Below are positions 9,553 through 21,439 of a DNA stretch of 64,000 bases, piece after piece. Positions within the stretch are counted from its first letter, which is position 1, and every line of letters starts with the position of its first letter. The translations under genes were made by a program, and so were the position numbers. Below the pieces are notes generated by a model. That model saw only the letters and a program-made list of their open reading frames with translations. It was not told the origin of the DNA and did not search any database. Source of the stretch: Dichetophora obliterata (taxonomy: Eukaryota > Arthropoda > Insecta > Diptera > Sciomyzidae); assembly GCA_963920525.1 (NCBI GenBank), contig OY986438.1, positions 99,683,349 through 99,747,348 on the forward strand, written 5' to 3'.

Positions 9553-11031
9553 TTAGCAATCAACAAAATCATTAACATAAAACATAGAAAGCATAGGACC
9601 CAAAACTGAGCCTTGAGGTACACCATTTGTTACGTTTAATAGGGCTGAGATTTCATTATTAAAGGAGACAAATTGTTTACGATTCGAAAGGTAGGAAGAC
9701 ATAAGCTCACACGCTGATTTTGAAAACATAAACTTAGTGGATAATTTAGTAATCAAATTAGTGTGATTAATACAGTCAAATGCTTTAGACAAATCGAGTG
9801 ATAAAAGGACTGTTGGTTTATTCTGGATGAGGGTGCTCCTAATGGTGTCAGTGAGCCCCAGCAAGAGAGAAGTGGTACTATAACCCTGTCGAAAACCAGA
9901 CTGGCAACTATTAATTAACTTATGTTGATTGGAATAATCCATTATTTGTTGTTTAATAAGATTTTCTGCTATTTTTGATAAGATTGGAAGGACGCTGATA
10001 GGACGCAAATTATCAATGGCGCTCGAATTCCTTTTCTTCTTAATTGGAACAACACGGGCGATTTTCCATGCGGAGGGAAAATTAGACCCCATAAGAATAG
10101 AGTTAATGAAGTGAAGAAAGTAATCTTGAATATAAGGAAAAATGATTTTAGTTAATTTTAATGGTATATTATCATAACCAACTGCGTTAGATTTTATCTT
10201 AATGAAGGCTAGATAAAGCTCATCATGGCTAACACTTCGAAAAGAAAACCTGTTGTCGTGATTAGAGTTAAAATCAAAGTCGAAAGAATTAACTGTAGAA
10301 GGGAATTGGTTGGACAGAAAACTTAAATTTAACTCATTAACATCAACATCATCAATCGGAGAATCAGTTTTTGAATCGCAGAATTTTCCACATCCGCTTA
10401 CAATCAACACCCTCAAACAGCCTTCATTAGCATGGTGTAAAATAGCTAGACATTGCATTTGACTCGAAAAGCATAGCAAACTTGGGTCACTTAACATACA
10501 ATAGTCAATAAGAGAAGTGGAATTAGTTCTCACATCATAATGAGTTGGAAGTGAATTGTGACTGCAACTAATATTAAGGCGTTGGCACATATCGCGAACA
10601 GGTTTAGCTTTAATTAAGTTGAATAGGTTCGTATTAAAGTCTCCCACGATTATAGCATAAGGATATTTAATCAGTAGGTCGCCTAACGATTCTTCCATTG
10701 AAGTAATATCGCCATGAGGAAGGTAAGCAACACCTAGTAATATTTTGACAGAGTTATGCACTATTTCGATGAATAATGATTCACAGACACCATAATTAGA
10801 ACCTTCAAACACAACTCGGAAAGAGATCCGTCTAGATATATAAAATCCGACACCACCCCCTCGATTAATTGGGCGATCAATTCCACAGAATTGATAGCCA
10901 GGTATATTAATAGCCTCAACCGAGATATGCGGTTTGAGCCAAGTTTTAGATATACCGATAATGTCCAAAAAACCACCTTGCAGAATAACCTGTAATTCAT
11001 CTAGTTTGGACGAAGAGGAAGAAGGTCTCAA
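9553..11031 (-). pseudogene. LINE B ORF2, endonuclease plus most of reverse transcriptase
   Basis: 492 codons. Endonuclease blocks are at about residues 20-175: IIGISKTWLK (motif E changed to K in the usual 'ETWL'), GGGVGFYI, LGVAYLPHGD, IIVGDFNTNL and LIDYCMLSD. The C-terminal endonuclease and linker region is short and garbled (residues about 190-230), suggesting a deletion. The reverse transcriptase then follows: VGYDNIPLKL, ARVVPIKKK, NLRPISVLPILSKIAE, QSGFRQGYSTTSLL, LLSLDLSKAFDCINH (motif A) and GVPQGSVLGPMLSMFYVND (motif B/C approach). The frame ends at a stop directly after VNDFVDC. The same frame continues for about 13 codons to the metal-binding FAD motif, where a single-base loss breaks it. 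Dead copy. Confidence 0.85.
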
Positions 11032-11129
11032 ACTTTGACAGTTAATATGCCCTACATTAAGATTTAATTTGTGGTGTAACAGATTAGAGCGAATGAAAGA
11101 ATAATCACTTACTATGGGGCCTAGGTTTG

Positions 11130-12629
11130 AGTTAAGTGACAGCGCAAGCTAAACATTCTACGACGAAGAGAGACTGAGTGGCTGAATCGATCAACAGTAT
11201 AACAAAAGTGTAGTAATTATAAAAATTTAGGAATAAAAACGGGAATAAAGGGAATAAAGGGAATAATAAATTCCATGAAATAATGAAACAAATTTTACAA
11301 TGATAATTTAATTTCATATTTTTGTTTGACGGTACGTCGATTGAAGAAGAAAGAACATTAAGAAAAATTAGTATTCTGTGCATTCGAGAATAATAATAAA
11401 ATATATGATAATATAATATAATAATAATACAAAATAAGTAAGAAAATGATAAGTGCCAAAAGACACACAGAAACTAATAATAACGGAGCTAAGCCGTTAT
11501 AATTTAAATTTTCGAAAAAACTGAATTATTTTAACGGTTAAATTCAATTCAATTAGTTCAATTTCCAAAAGTAACCACAGGTACAAAGTTTCCAAATTTT
11601 AGTCAAATACGTCCCAAACCGTCTGAAATATAGCAGTTTATTGATTTGTGGGCGGTAAAAAGGGGAGTGAAATTTTTTAATTAACTGAGATATTACCCTG
11701 AAAAAAAGATATTTTAAATTTGGTGGCCTTAGGTGTTACCGTTCCTGAAATCTTTCGAGTAAACGGCGTTTAAAGTTTTGGAAGCGCTAAGAGCGCTCAA
11801 ATAGCATGAAAAAACCCAATTTTTGGTTTTACACTGTACATACCCCTTAAGACTCAGACAAAAGACACAACAAATCGCTCAACACAGGAGCGATTTGGGA
11901 TAAAATGGAATTCCTGAAAAATATCATTCAGAAAATATCTATTTATCCAAGTATAATAACTCGTATTAAGATACAAGTAAATGCAAAGCTATACTTGAGA
12001 AATAAACACAATATTAAAAGTAATTTGGTAGGAGCTTCTGTAGCTATGAAGAGCGTATTCGGCAACCTTCAATGGCATGTCTAGATTAATATTAAGCGTT
12101 CTATGCTGAATTCATAACATATTCGATCACTCTGGCTTTCAAGATTATTTTCTCGATAACATTTAAGTGAAGTTTTTGCTGGGATGAAATGAAAGTAAAT
12201 CAAGTTATTTTAATGTAATAACAGAAACTCAAACAAAAACTTAAATCACACACTTACAAAACAGTAAACTTAAATGTTTCTTGGTGTGTGAGAAATAACA
12301 TTGTGCAACACTATGAGATAGCATCACTTGTTTAACCGCCATTTCGAAGTTTATTAGCTGCTAATGTCATGATGCGCAATAAATGCAATCAATTTGATCA
12401 GATTAAATAATATGAACTTGTGTTGTGAGACTCTGTTGTATGAGTGTGTGTGTGCGTGTATTTGTGGAGAAGGGGGAGAAAGAAACGTATACAATAGGAG
12501 AGATAAACAAAAAGACATGCACACAATGGCAGCTAGTGCAAACATCAAGTGTAGCAAGCGAAGCTCAGTATGTCTCAAGCTCCCTCGCTCACTCTCTCTT
12601 TCACTCAATCCCTCTTTTCTGCCCGCGCT
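11130..12629. other. No recognisable gene
   Basis: AT-rich up to about 12.3 kb. It then becomes a patch with GTGTGTGTGTGCGTG (about 12443) and a purine/pyrimidine-rich stretch with CTCTCTCTTTCACTC (about 12590). Short frames on both strands overlap each other and have no domain signal. It could be host regulatory or intronic DNA; nothing specific is supported. Confidence 0.4.
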
Positions 12630-12632
12630 TAA

Positions 12633-13805
12633 GGCCGCGTTCAAAGTAAACGCTTTTAGCTTAGCCGAGAGCATGGTTTAATTATTTGACAAGGTAAGTA
12701 GCTGGCTTTTTTCTCACGAGCGGCGATGGGTAGTTGTCAAAATTAGCTGTTCATGCAATTAATCAAAGAAATGTGTAAAAGTAAGCAACGACTTAAACAT
12801 AGCTAGTCAATCACAGCTAACTAAAAAAATTTCAATAAACTTCGCGAACAAATTTATTGAATCAAAGAAAAGTTAAAAATAAACACAAAGCTAGTCAACA
12901 GCAGCAAACTACAACTCCTTTAGCTGCTTTTGCCAACTACCAATCGCCAAAAAACTGTCACGGCTACCGTGCCAGCATACAGCTTCTTTTCAAATGATTT
13001 TCAGCGCTAATTTATCCATCTCGCTTACTCACACAGCAAAATAATTTTGTTTATTTTATTCTTGTTCGATAACATTTATTTAGTTTATTATTTATTGCGT
13101 CGTACCGTACTTTTAAATGGATTTCGGCACTTGTTTAGCTATTTTGCTGTTAACAATATTTTCGTTGATTTTGTTTTATTTGTTTGATATTTTTTCTGCT
13201 GAAGTTTTAACCGTTGTTGCTTCGTTTTGTGGTGCTTTTCAGTTGTATGCGCTTGTGCATTCTATCTCGTTTGTTAACAGAGTTTTCATTTAGGGTATTC
13301 AAAAGGTGTGCTATCATGTCATATTATCATTTTGTCCTAAAACTTTTGTTGTAGTATATTAGTACTTTTTGATATGGAAAGCAGCAATGAAAAGTTTAAA
13401 CTAGTGTAAAATCTTAGGATAATATGACATGATAGCACACCTTGTGAATACCCTAATAGTTCTTGCGTATGTTTTGGGTACTTTTTGTGCTGAACTTTCC
13501 GCCGTTGTTGTGCTTTGTGTTTTCAAGTTTGATCTTTCGTTTGTGATCATCTCGAGTCTACATACTCATTAAAGAAAAAAATCTTTCATTTATTTTGCAA
13601 AACGCAATTGAGGACATTATTTTTCAAAGAGACAAATGAAAACAAAGCATCTCGGCCACAAACATAAAGCGCGCACTATGAACACCAATAAGCTCCATAA
13701 GCTATTTTGTGCTGCGTTGAATAAGCGTTCGCTATGATCAAAAAAAGCTAGACAAAGCAGCTTTATGCATCAGCTTATGTCAAAGCGCCCACTTTGAACG
13801 CGGCC
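12633..13805. mobile_element. Non-autonomous PIF/Harbinger-like element
   Basis: GGCCGCGTTCAAAGT at 12633 matches the complement of ACTTTGAACGCGGCC, which ends at 13805. TAA lies on both sides (12630-12632, 13806-13808), the 3-bp TWA duplication typical of PIF/Harbinger. No transposase frame is seen between the ends. The inner sequences near both ends share AGC-rich words (CTTTTAGCTTAGC against GCTAGACAAAGCAGC), suggesting longer degenerate arms. It hosts a nested MITE at 13293-13453. The superfamily name rests only on the duplication length and the GGC-type terminus. Confidence 0.55.
13293..13453. mobile_element. 161 bp MITE with about 36 bp terminal inverted repeats (TA duplication)
   Basis: GGGTATTCAAAAGGTGTGCT opens the element, and AGCACACCTTGTGAATACCC closes it. 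The inverted match continues through ATCATGTCATATTATC. TA flanks both ends (13291-13292 and 13454-13455), consistent with a Tc1/mariner-mobilised MITE. It lies inside the PIF-like element. Confidence 0.8.
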
Positions 13806-13808
13806 TAA

Positions 13809-15484
13809 ATCACAACTTTAACTTGAAAACGCAATTCACATCCGTTTCCTGAAATGAAATGTTATTTCTTTCTTAGTTTTTTTACTCTTTGCGTCTTGTC
13901 ATCGTTTGTTCTTCTTGACATTCTACTGTTTCATCTCTTTAGAGCTTTTTTTTTTGCAATTTGTGCCACTTGAAAATGTTTGTCCAATAAGTATGCGTGA
14001 ATGTGTGTGTATGATTGCGGCAAGCACTGAAAAATTCAACAGCAGCATTTCGACGGAACCGGATGTGCTGCCATGTTGCAAAATTGCAAATAATTGCCAA
14101 GTTTAAATAACTTCCAGTTTTAGTTCGAGTGAGTTTAAGTTTTCAATTTGTACTTGTTGTTTAATTTTTGTATTGAAAAAAAATTTACAAAATTAATTTG
14201 TTCAAAAAACATTTGTTTGAAATAAAGTAAGTTCGGGGAATACAAATCTTAGCCTTGTTCTAATATTCTTTTTAATTATAATATACAATAACTTAAAGGA
14301 ATCATGAACAAACTCTGCTTGAACTTTATTAATTCTGTCCCATTTCTAGAGAAATTAGTGCAACCTAAATTAAAGTTGAAATATTAAATTTTCATTATAA
14401 TTTTGATTTGTTGCTCTGACTGCTTCGGACTGTCATCATAAAGCGTTATAATTTCGTTATTGATTTACTTAACTCGGCAACAGCTCTACAATTACAGTAC
14501 AGTTTCCGCCCACTACCTTGTAAGCACCCACACCTAGGACACCATCTCCCTCCCCACCATCACCGCAGAAAAGCAATTCTGCTTTTAACAATTCTGGATT
14601 CATTAACGGAACAATAACTTTGCAAGTGTATACAACTTGATAACTCTTAAGAACTGAGTATTCGAGCCACAATGGTGCTCATATCTGTTCCTAGTCTTGG
14701 TGTTGGCAAGAAATTTCCATCCCAGCACTCGAGCCACTTCACAATGTTCAAACAATAACAATAATAAAGACAAGCACATTTAAATCAGTTCAACTCAATA
14801 GCAGCAAGATTTCGCTGACGAGCGGATGTTAGCGAAATTGTTGAGAAAACTAGTTGTGGAAGGATTGTGCAGGAAGGAGGGTGGCTCATGATGCCGTTCT
14901 CGAAAGTTTTATTCCACTTCTATTGTTTTGGAAAATATTAATTTTGTGGCTCGCTAGACAAAAGCGCAGAAGTTTATCAGAGAGTTTGCGATTGTGTGTT
15001 TGTGTATGTGTGTGGGTGTTGTTAAGGAATTTAAAGATATTTCAACGTTAAACAAAGAATTATTATCTTGCTATTTGCCATCTTTGGTAGACATTAAATG
15101 AAATGAAAAAAAGGGATTACTTACAATGGATATTAATAAAAAATCACAAAGAGATATAAAGTCGGTGTGCAGTGACTTTGAAACAAATTTGACGTATTGA
15201 ATTGGGTCTAAGAGTTATGATGATTCAGGTGTGTAAGAATTTGTGCAGCAAAAGTTAGCTAACACAGCTTTATAATTGTTATATTGTCTTATAAATTTAT
15301 ATTCTTTTTTTAAAACACAGTTTAACCGCCAAAAAATTACAGACTTTATTCAACGGATTCTGGAAGAAAAGAGCAAATAAAAATGGTCGAGTGTATTTTT
15401 AAAGTTCAAGTTACATCCAGTGGAAATAAATGAAACATTTCGTTGTGCCAAAACCTAATACAATTGAAATCGTAAGTAACATAA
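13809..15484. other. No recognisable gene
   Basis: Moderately AT-rich, less repetitive than its surroundings, with a GTGTGTTTGTGTATGTGTG stretch near 14993. Short frames (for example 13906-14106 and 14469-14672) carry no domain that I recognise. I see no inverted repeats or transposon ends. Possible host non-coding sequence. Confidence 0.4.
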
Positions 15485-15779
15485 TACATAACAAACTCGA
15501 TTCTTGCACATACGTGCTAGTTGCATACTTGGATTTTTGCGACATAAACATTTTTTTGATGACGTACTCAGTACTTGCGACATCTCAAAATTTTAAACTC
15601 TGTACTTGCGACATTTTTTCCTTTTCCTTCTTTTTACGTTTTCTTTAACTAAAAAAAGGTCCAGGAAAGAACCTTTGACCGTTAAATAACGTTAACTTAT
15701 TCTGGCGATTTTATGCTGGCCATGAAATGTATTGAACTGAATCAGTTTTGAGCTTATTTCTATGTTGTGCGGTCTCATA

Positions 15780-17999
15780 ATGGCGAAGAAAAGTTTACTT
15801 TGCTGACAATTAAAGACAAAGCTGACATTTTAAGTAAACTAAATGCGGGATTTTCCCATCAATGCATTAGCTAAAAGCATTAATGTGTATAGAGCAATAA
15901 TATCCCATGTAAAAAAAATGAATTTCGGAATTTCCAAAAATGGAAAAAGCATTGTACAAATGGTTTACCAATCAACGAGTCAAGAACTTTCCAATCACAG
16001 CTTATATCTTAAAGGAGAAAGCCAAGCTATTCCATTCCAAGATCCAAGAAAAGTCATGTAGCTTCCACGCAAGCAATGGTTGGGTTACAAACTTTAAAAA
16101 AAGACATGGATTCCTAAGACTTAAAATATGCGGAGAAAAATTGTCGAATAAGACGGATTCTGTTAACCCATTTTTGGATAAGCTAACAGAAAGAATTACA
16201 GATTTAGGTTTGGAAAAGGAGCAGATATACAATAGGGCGTATCGAAAAATTTAGATCGTTTTCTAATATGTCTCAAAAGTTTAAGAAAAAAGTTTAACAA
16301 AAATTTTAGAAAAAAATAAGGATGTCTTCCTCTCCCGCAAGGACAAAGTTGTTTTTTAAGAAAAACTATATATGCAAACTACAAAGCAAAAGTAAATATA
16401 GACTTTGAATAACAATGTTTTGACACAAGGTCCTGTGTGAAGGATATTCGAATCTGAAGGTACAGTAGAGGTAGCACAGAACTTTTGATTGTTTTCTAAT
16501 TGTCTAAATTTTGGCGATTTTGATAATAGTGTTGGCGTTTTCCTTAAATTTAGAGAATTAATAATTTGCATATTTTTTGCATATGCATTTTCTTGTTTTT
16601 GGGAGATGTATACTTGAATGCATTTATTTTTTTAACTTTTTCAAAAAAATGAATTTAAGGTCTTATATCGCTGGCAGCAGAAGTGGTACGAAAGACAATT
16701 TCATTAATTTAGATTCTTCAAATATTCCTGAGCAATACCCTGTCCAAGAACATCAATTTACAACACCAGGTTAAGACCAAGGTTCGCCAAATTTAACGTT
16801 AATACTCTAATCAATATCACCAAAATTTAGACAATAAGATAACAATTAAAAGCTCTGTGCTATCTCGAGTGTACATTTACATTTGAATATCCTTCACACA
16901 CGAAACTGTGGGTAAAAACCAAATGTAGTATCGTGTTTGCCAAAATATTGTTAGTTTAAGTCTGCATTTACTTTTATATGCTTGAAGACATATGTAGTTT
17001 TTCTTACAAAAATTAAAGCATTTTAAGATCGTGATTTGCTACTGTTTTTCTCAAAAAACAACTTTTTCCTTGAGGGAGAGGAAGATAGCCTTATTTATTT
17101 CTACACAATACACAATGTCGATGAGTCTGGCCTATTTTGGAAGCTCTTGCCCGATAAATCTCTTGTGCGCGGGTCATAAAATCAGTAAAGAAGGAATAAC
17201 TTTCCTAGGTTGTACTAATGCTGCCGGAAATCAGAGAGTTAAATTAATGATTATTGGAAAGTCGGCAAATCCACGATCATTAAAAAATTTTACTTATATG
17301 CCTGTTGTCTACAAAGGATATAAAAGTGCTTGGATGACAGTGGCCTTGTTTGAAGAATGGTTTCACAAAGCGTTTGATCCAGAGGTAGGTACATTTTGTG
17401 TAAAAAAAACTAATTTTCTAACACAGAACTTTTTAAATTACATATGTGTGCAACAGGTAAAAGAGTTCTTTCGTGGGCAAAACCTTCCAGGAAAAAGCAC
17501 TTTTACTTATGGATAATGTTCAATGCTATCCCAAAGAAGGTGAGTTAGAGTCATGATGGTCAAATATCGGTAATGTGATTTCCTCCAAACGGTATAATAC
17601 AGCCCATGGATCAGAATGTTATAAGGCTTACCAAACTAAACTACAAGAAAAGCCTTCTTAATCACATTGTTTGTCGTGGAAAATCTATTGATGAATCTCT
17701 GCGAAACATCAACCTGAAAGACGCCATATGCTTTTCAGCTAATGCGTGGAAGGCCCTTAATGTATCTTCAATTCGGTCATCTTTAGAAAAACTGTTTGTA
17801 AAATAGTCTCACTGGGAGAATGAAGATATCGTTTCTCTTTCTGAGTTACGTTTACAGCTAGCAGATGATGCATCTAATATTCATTCTGTTGCCATTTTGC
17901 TTCGAGAAGTAGAACCATTACAGCAATCTAATTCTGAAATCGAGCAATGGATGGTTGAATCTAATTTAGCGCCCACTCCACTTTATGAAGAACAATGAC
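15780..17999 (+). pseudogene. Tigger/Jerky-like transposase (HTH + DDE), broken
   Basis: The N-terminal psq-type helix-turn-helix is readable across frames (IKDKADILSKLNAGFS, then LAKSINVYRAIISHVKK, about 15800-15920). The CENP-B type HTH follows (ALYKWFTNQRVKNFPITAYI ... GWVTNFKKRHGFLRLKICGEK, 15940-16150). The reading stops at QIYN (about 16230), where the foldback insertion sits. It resumes at about 17115 with VDESGLFWKLLPDKSL, the first catalytic Asp region, then GCTNAAGNQRVKLMIIGKS, then a second Asp region MDNVQCYPKEGE (about 17510). NVIRLTKLNYKKSLL and a C-terminal tail follow to about 17990. A 72-nt GT...AG interval (17385-17456) between FDPE and VKEFF may be a small intron. It has no stop and a length divisible by three, so it could also be read through. 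At least three frameshifts make the gene inactive. Confidence 0.8.
16234..17107. mobile_element. Inverted-repeat (foldback-like) insertion inside the Tigger element
   Basis: The Tigger protein is interrupted exactly here. ATATACAAT (16225-16233) and ATACACAAT (17108-17116) may be a 9-bp target duplication with one change. The arms at about 16306-16570 and 16785-17100 are imperfect inverted copies. Both carry TAAGG.TNTCTTCCTCTCC, AAAAGTAAAT, GTGTGAAGGATATTC, AGATAGCACAGA (or close variants) and TTGTCTAAATTTTGG. The left side has about 70 extra bases outside the arm. The loop (about 16570-16785) has a short frame with no recognised domain. The arms are considerably diverged, so it is old. Confidence 0.65.
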
Positions 18000-18424
18000 A
18001 ATGACCTCACCAGTGCTGAAGAAACTGACGACGTTCTTTTTACTAGTAAGGAAACCGGAACAAGGTAATTTACAGCGGAGGAGACTATATCAGCTTTGAA
18101 TATTTGCTTAAAATGTTATGATACTCCAGAGACTAAGAAGCAGTGTAGTATTGAACAAGCGAGTCTGAACAAAACAAACCAAAATTAATAACTTCTTGAA
18201 TTCATCATTAAATATGTTAAGTCAATAACTTTTCATAAGTATATCTACAAGTGTATTAAACTAAGATATTAAATTCATTTCAATAAGATTCTAAACAGAT
18301 TTGTGTTTTTTCCTTTTCTGCCTTTTTATTTGTATGGAAAATCAAATACTCGATACTTGCGCCTACCTCTAAACTTGCACTGAGCCCGGTTTTCATTACG
18401 TGCAAGAATCGAGTTTTTACTGTA

Positions 18425-20110
18425 CTTTCACTAAGAAGAATTTTTTTTTTGTAAAAGTATTATTTTTGTGAAATTGTTCTTATATCTTTTTAATGGATAC
18501 CTCTTGAAAATTGAGCGATTTATGCATTTATGCTGTGGTGAAATTTTAAATTTTATGCTTCTAGCCAAGAAAAAAGTTGTAGGCACAATTAAACTTATAA
18601 AGCTATTTTTTGTTTTTAGTTTATGAAAAATATTAAACAAATATATATTTTTGTACTACAATAATAATGTATTATAAAAATTATGTCATACATTTTGAAA
18701 AGTTAGAAAGTTGTTAAGATAATTTGTTGTTAAAATTTAAACATAACCACCTTAAACACCTTTTTCATAATGAAATAACATTTCTAAAAGCTTTGCCTAC
18801 AAAGCTTTCAGAATCTAACATACGACAACCGACTAGGTTCGATTCGATTATGGAGGTATAGCTAACGCTCTCATATTTTTTTCGCCAAAAACACGACAAA
18901 TTGACAAAATTTCCAAGATTTGACAGAATTTACATTACGTCTTTCAAAAAAAAAAAAAAATATAACATTTTCGCAGGACGCAATTTAAAGTCGAAAAATT
19001 ATTAGTACTTGTATGCTCAAAGAATTAAAACAAGCATTTTCAGTTATAGTATTATCAAATTTATAATTAAATTAAGGAATTGCAGCATAAGCTCCAAATA
19101 TTTATTAATACTAGTATCGCCTGTGGTCGAAGTTCGACCATATCAAAATCGATTTGTCTTTTGTTTTTCTTTAATTTTTTTTTTTAAAGTTTATCAAAGT
19201 TAAAAGACATAACATTGATAAATACTTTTGGCTAATACATATTCACAACTCATTTTACGTACTCTGTAATCGCTGTTATCAGAATCAAAATGTAAAACAA
19301 ATTTTCATGTATCGATTGCTCTGATTATTGTTTATGGTTGCTTCTCATATTGTTTCGATGTTCATTTTGCCGTTTCTTAAATTTACACGGAATTCTCGCG
19401 TCACACTTATTTTTTTAAAAAATGAGCAGCGGATGTTAGTTGTTTTTTTCATTTACTAAAATACTAATAGCGCAATTTTAGTGAAGTGGACACGTTTTAA
19501 AAAATAAAATAATATAATTTAAAATGTTAATTGATTTGAGGTCATTTGGTGCAAAAAAAATTATTTCAGTACAAACTTTTGGTTCTCGAAAATCCTTGAA
19601 GGACATGAAAATATCAAAGTTTTGGCTTTGAATATATTTACAGAGCATATAAAGTTCATTTACTCCAAAAATCATAAAAAAAATCTCAGTGGCTTAGCGT
19701 CAGGTCTGAAAGGAATAAAGGACGAACAAACAAACAATCAAACAAACAGTGTTGTCGTTCAACAGCCGTTGAAAGCAGTCATGGCAACTTTTTTTAAATA
19801 ACACTAACATACCAAATTTATTACATTTAATACATTTTTGGCTAAAACGACTAAAACTGTATGAAATATGGAATTTATCTTAATTTGTGGATGTCGTGTC
19901 ATCAGTAAGGGTTTCGTTAAAGTAAAGATTTTCCTCGACACACAATTACTAAACGCACCTCAAGAAGTTTTCATTTAAAAAACTTAATTATTAACTCTAC
20001 AGGTATAAAAGAAGTAATTGGTTACGTCAAGTGTCTATTTACCACTGGGTTCATTGAATGAAATTACTTAATTCTGTTCAGGTTATCAGTTCGAGGGAGT
20101 AATTAAGAAG
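18425..20110. other. No recognisable gene
   Basis: AT-rich sequence with several poly-A and poly-T runs and CAAACAAACAATCAAACAAACAG near 19727. Short frames only, none with domain signal. I see no clear inverted repeats. Confidence 0.4.
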
Positions 20111-20124
20111 CAGCAACAGCAACA

Positions 20125-21432
20125 ATGCCACACAGCTCTGTTGAAGTGTTCTGAGTCACTCTCTTCTCTCTCGTGTATGATACAGCTAGCTTTGCCATAT
20201 TCACAGTTTTAACTCTAAATTACAGTTTTTTGAACAGGCTTACAGTTTTTTTAATTGACTCGTAGTGCAAATTACAGTTTTTTAAAATTTCAGATCTGAA
20301 ATTATAAATTGAAAAATTTTTGTTTTTTTTTATTTTTGATAATTAAAAAAACTTATAAATAAATGCCCTGCGACAACATTGTAGCCCTGCAATTATACTA
20401 TCACTGTAATAATATGGAAGGCTTCAAATAGAATTTGCTACGATAAGTCAATTTGGTTGTCATTGATTTTTGTACATATAGTTTTTAAAAACTTTAAGAT
20501 GAGTTTGTTATCGTAACTGAATTCAAAAAAATTCATATGAACAATATTGGCAATCTAAAGTCTCTGAAAGATATTTATTTAGGTAGTGAAATATCTATAA
20601 CATTGATGTCAACTCATAAATTACTGCAATCGGAGGAAATCAATTTCAGAGAACGTTCCGTAAAATTTTAGGTTGAGCTTTGTAAAAAACTTTTAATGAA
20701 ATTTGAAAATGAATTTTTAAAGGATGTGGAACTTCTGTCTGCAAGTAAAGTTTTAAATAGTAATCAACCATCTATATCGAAATTGAGTCGACATTTGACA
20801 AATGTTATAAGCATTGAATAATTTCAAGAAGTTGATGATGAATGGCGCGAATTACATCATAGTGATTTTAACGATTTAAATTTAGAAATTAAAAAAAGCG
20901 ATTGTAACGAAGCATTTCTTTTCTTGGGAAAAACGGTTTCTGCTGCTCTATGCATTCCAATAGCCACTGCAAATGCTAAAAAATATTTTCAGTAATTAAT
21001 AATAATAAAACAAAACTTAGAAATAAGTTAGAAATTCCCGCACTTTGTTGAATTCTAAGAACAAAAGATTTCTTAAATAAGAAAACATCTAACTGTATTC
21101 AATTTGATAAATCAAGCCAAATGTACAAAAAAATTGACAAGTAAATTTACGAAAAATAATTAAATCTAATTTCAAAAACAAAATCTAATCTATTCAAAAG
21201 TACAAATGCTATTTAAAGTTGTTTTTTTAACTGCTTTTGTTATTGTTTATGTTTTTGTAAATTATTTATTTTTTATTATTTTCATTTTTATATATACCAA
21301 CAAAATTAAACTTGCCATTTTCTTAGAATTGCAGTTTTTTTTGTTGAAAATATTTTTTTTTGGAACTTACAGTTATTTTAAAAAAACGTGTGGCAACGCT
21401 GGGTACATCAACGATGTTCAACAGAGCTGTGT
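20125..21432 (+). pseudogene. hAT-like transposon relic
   Basis: CACACAGCTCTGTTGAA near 20129 and TTCAACAGAGCTGTGTTG near 21416 form a terminal inverted pair of about 17-18 bases. Between them, around 20590-21110, the plus strand has decayed coding sequence: LSTHKLLQSEEINF-like, LSASKVLNSNQPSISKLSRHL, FQEVDDEWREL and then CIPIATANAKKYFQ. In hAT families the equivalent 'P.A.A..ER.FS' block starts the C-terminal dimerisation domain. Following fragments (KIRNKLEIP-like, EQKIS) fit its continuation. Stops and frameshifts are numerous. I could not identify an 8-bp target duplication. The assignment rests on the C-terminal pattern and the termini. Confidence 0.5.
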
Positions 21433-21439
21433 TGCTTTT

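Larger units (their letters stand above)
8428..11125 (-). mobile_element. LINE B, Jockey/CR1-group non-LTR retrotransposon, defective
   Basis: A minus-strand element whose 3' tail is the (TAAA)n-type repeat seen as TTTATTTATTTATTT at about 8428-8448 on the plus strand. The coding region lies in two neighbouring frames (11031-9553 and 9490-8723). It has lost sequence between the endonuclease and the reverse transcriptase. The 5' end is not clear; I place it near 11.1 kb because similarity to LINE protein stops at about 11031. It is flanked on the right in plus coordinates by unassigned AT-rich sequence. Confidence 0.8.
15487..18422 (+). mobile_element. pogo/Tigger-type DNA transposon, decayed
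   Basis: The right end is GTGCAAGAATCGAGTTTTTACTG followed by TA. The left end, after TA at 15485-15486, reads CATAACAAACTCGATTCTTG, a mutated version of the same terminus (CAGT-type in the family). A repeated subterminal word ACTTGCGACAT or similar occurs at about 15520-15620 and near 18355. The transposase gene on the plus strand is broken by frameshifts and by an inserted inverted-repeat element at about 16234-17107. TA duplication and CAG termini fit the pogo group of Tc1/mariner. Confidence 0.8.

Noticed and set aside
12354..12681. Overlapping 74-106 codon frames on both strands
   Set aside because: They are low-complexity products of GT-rich and CT-rich tracts with no domain.
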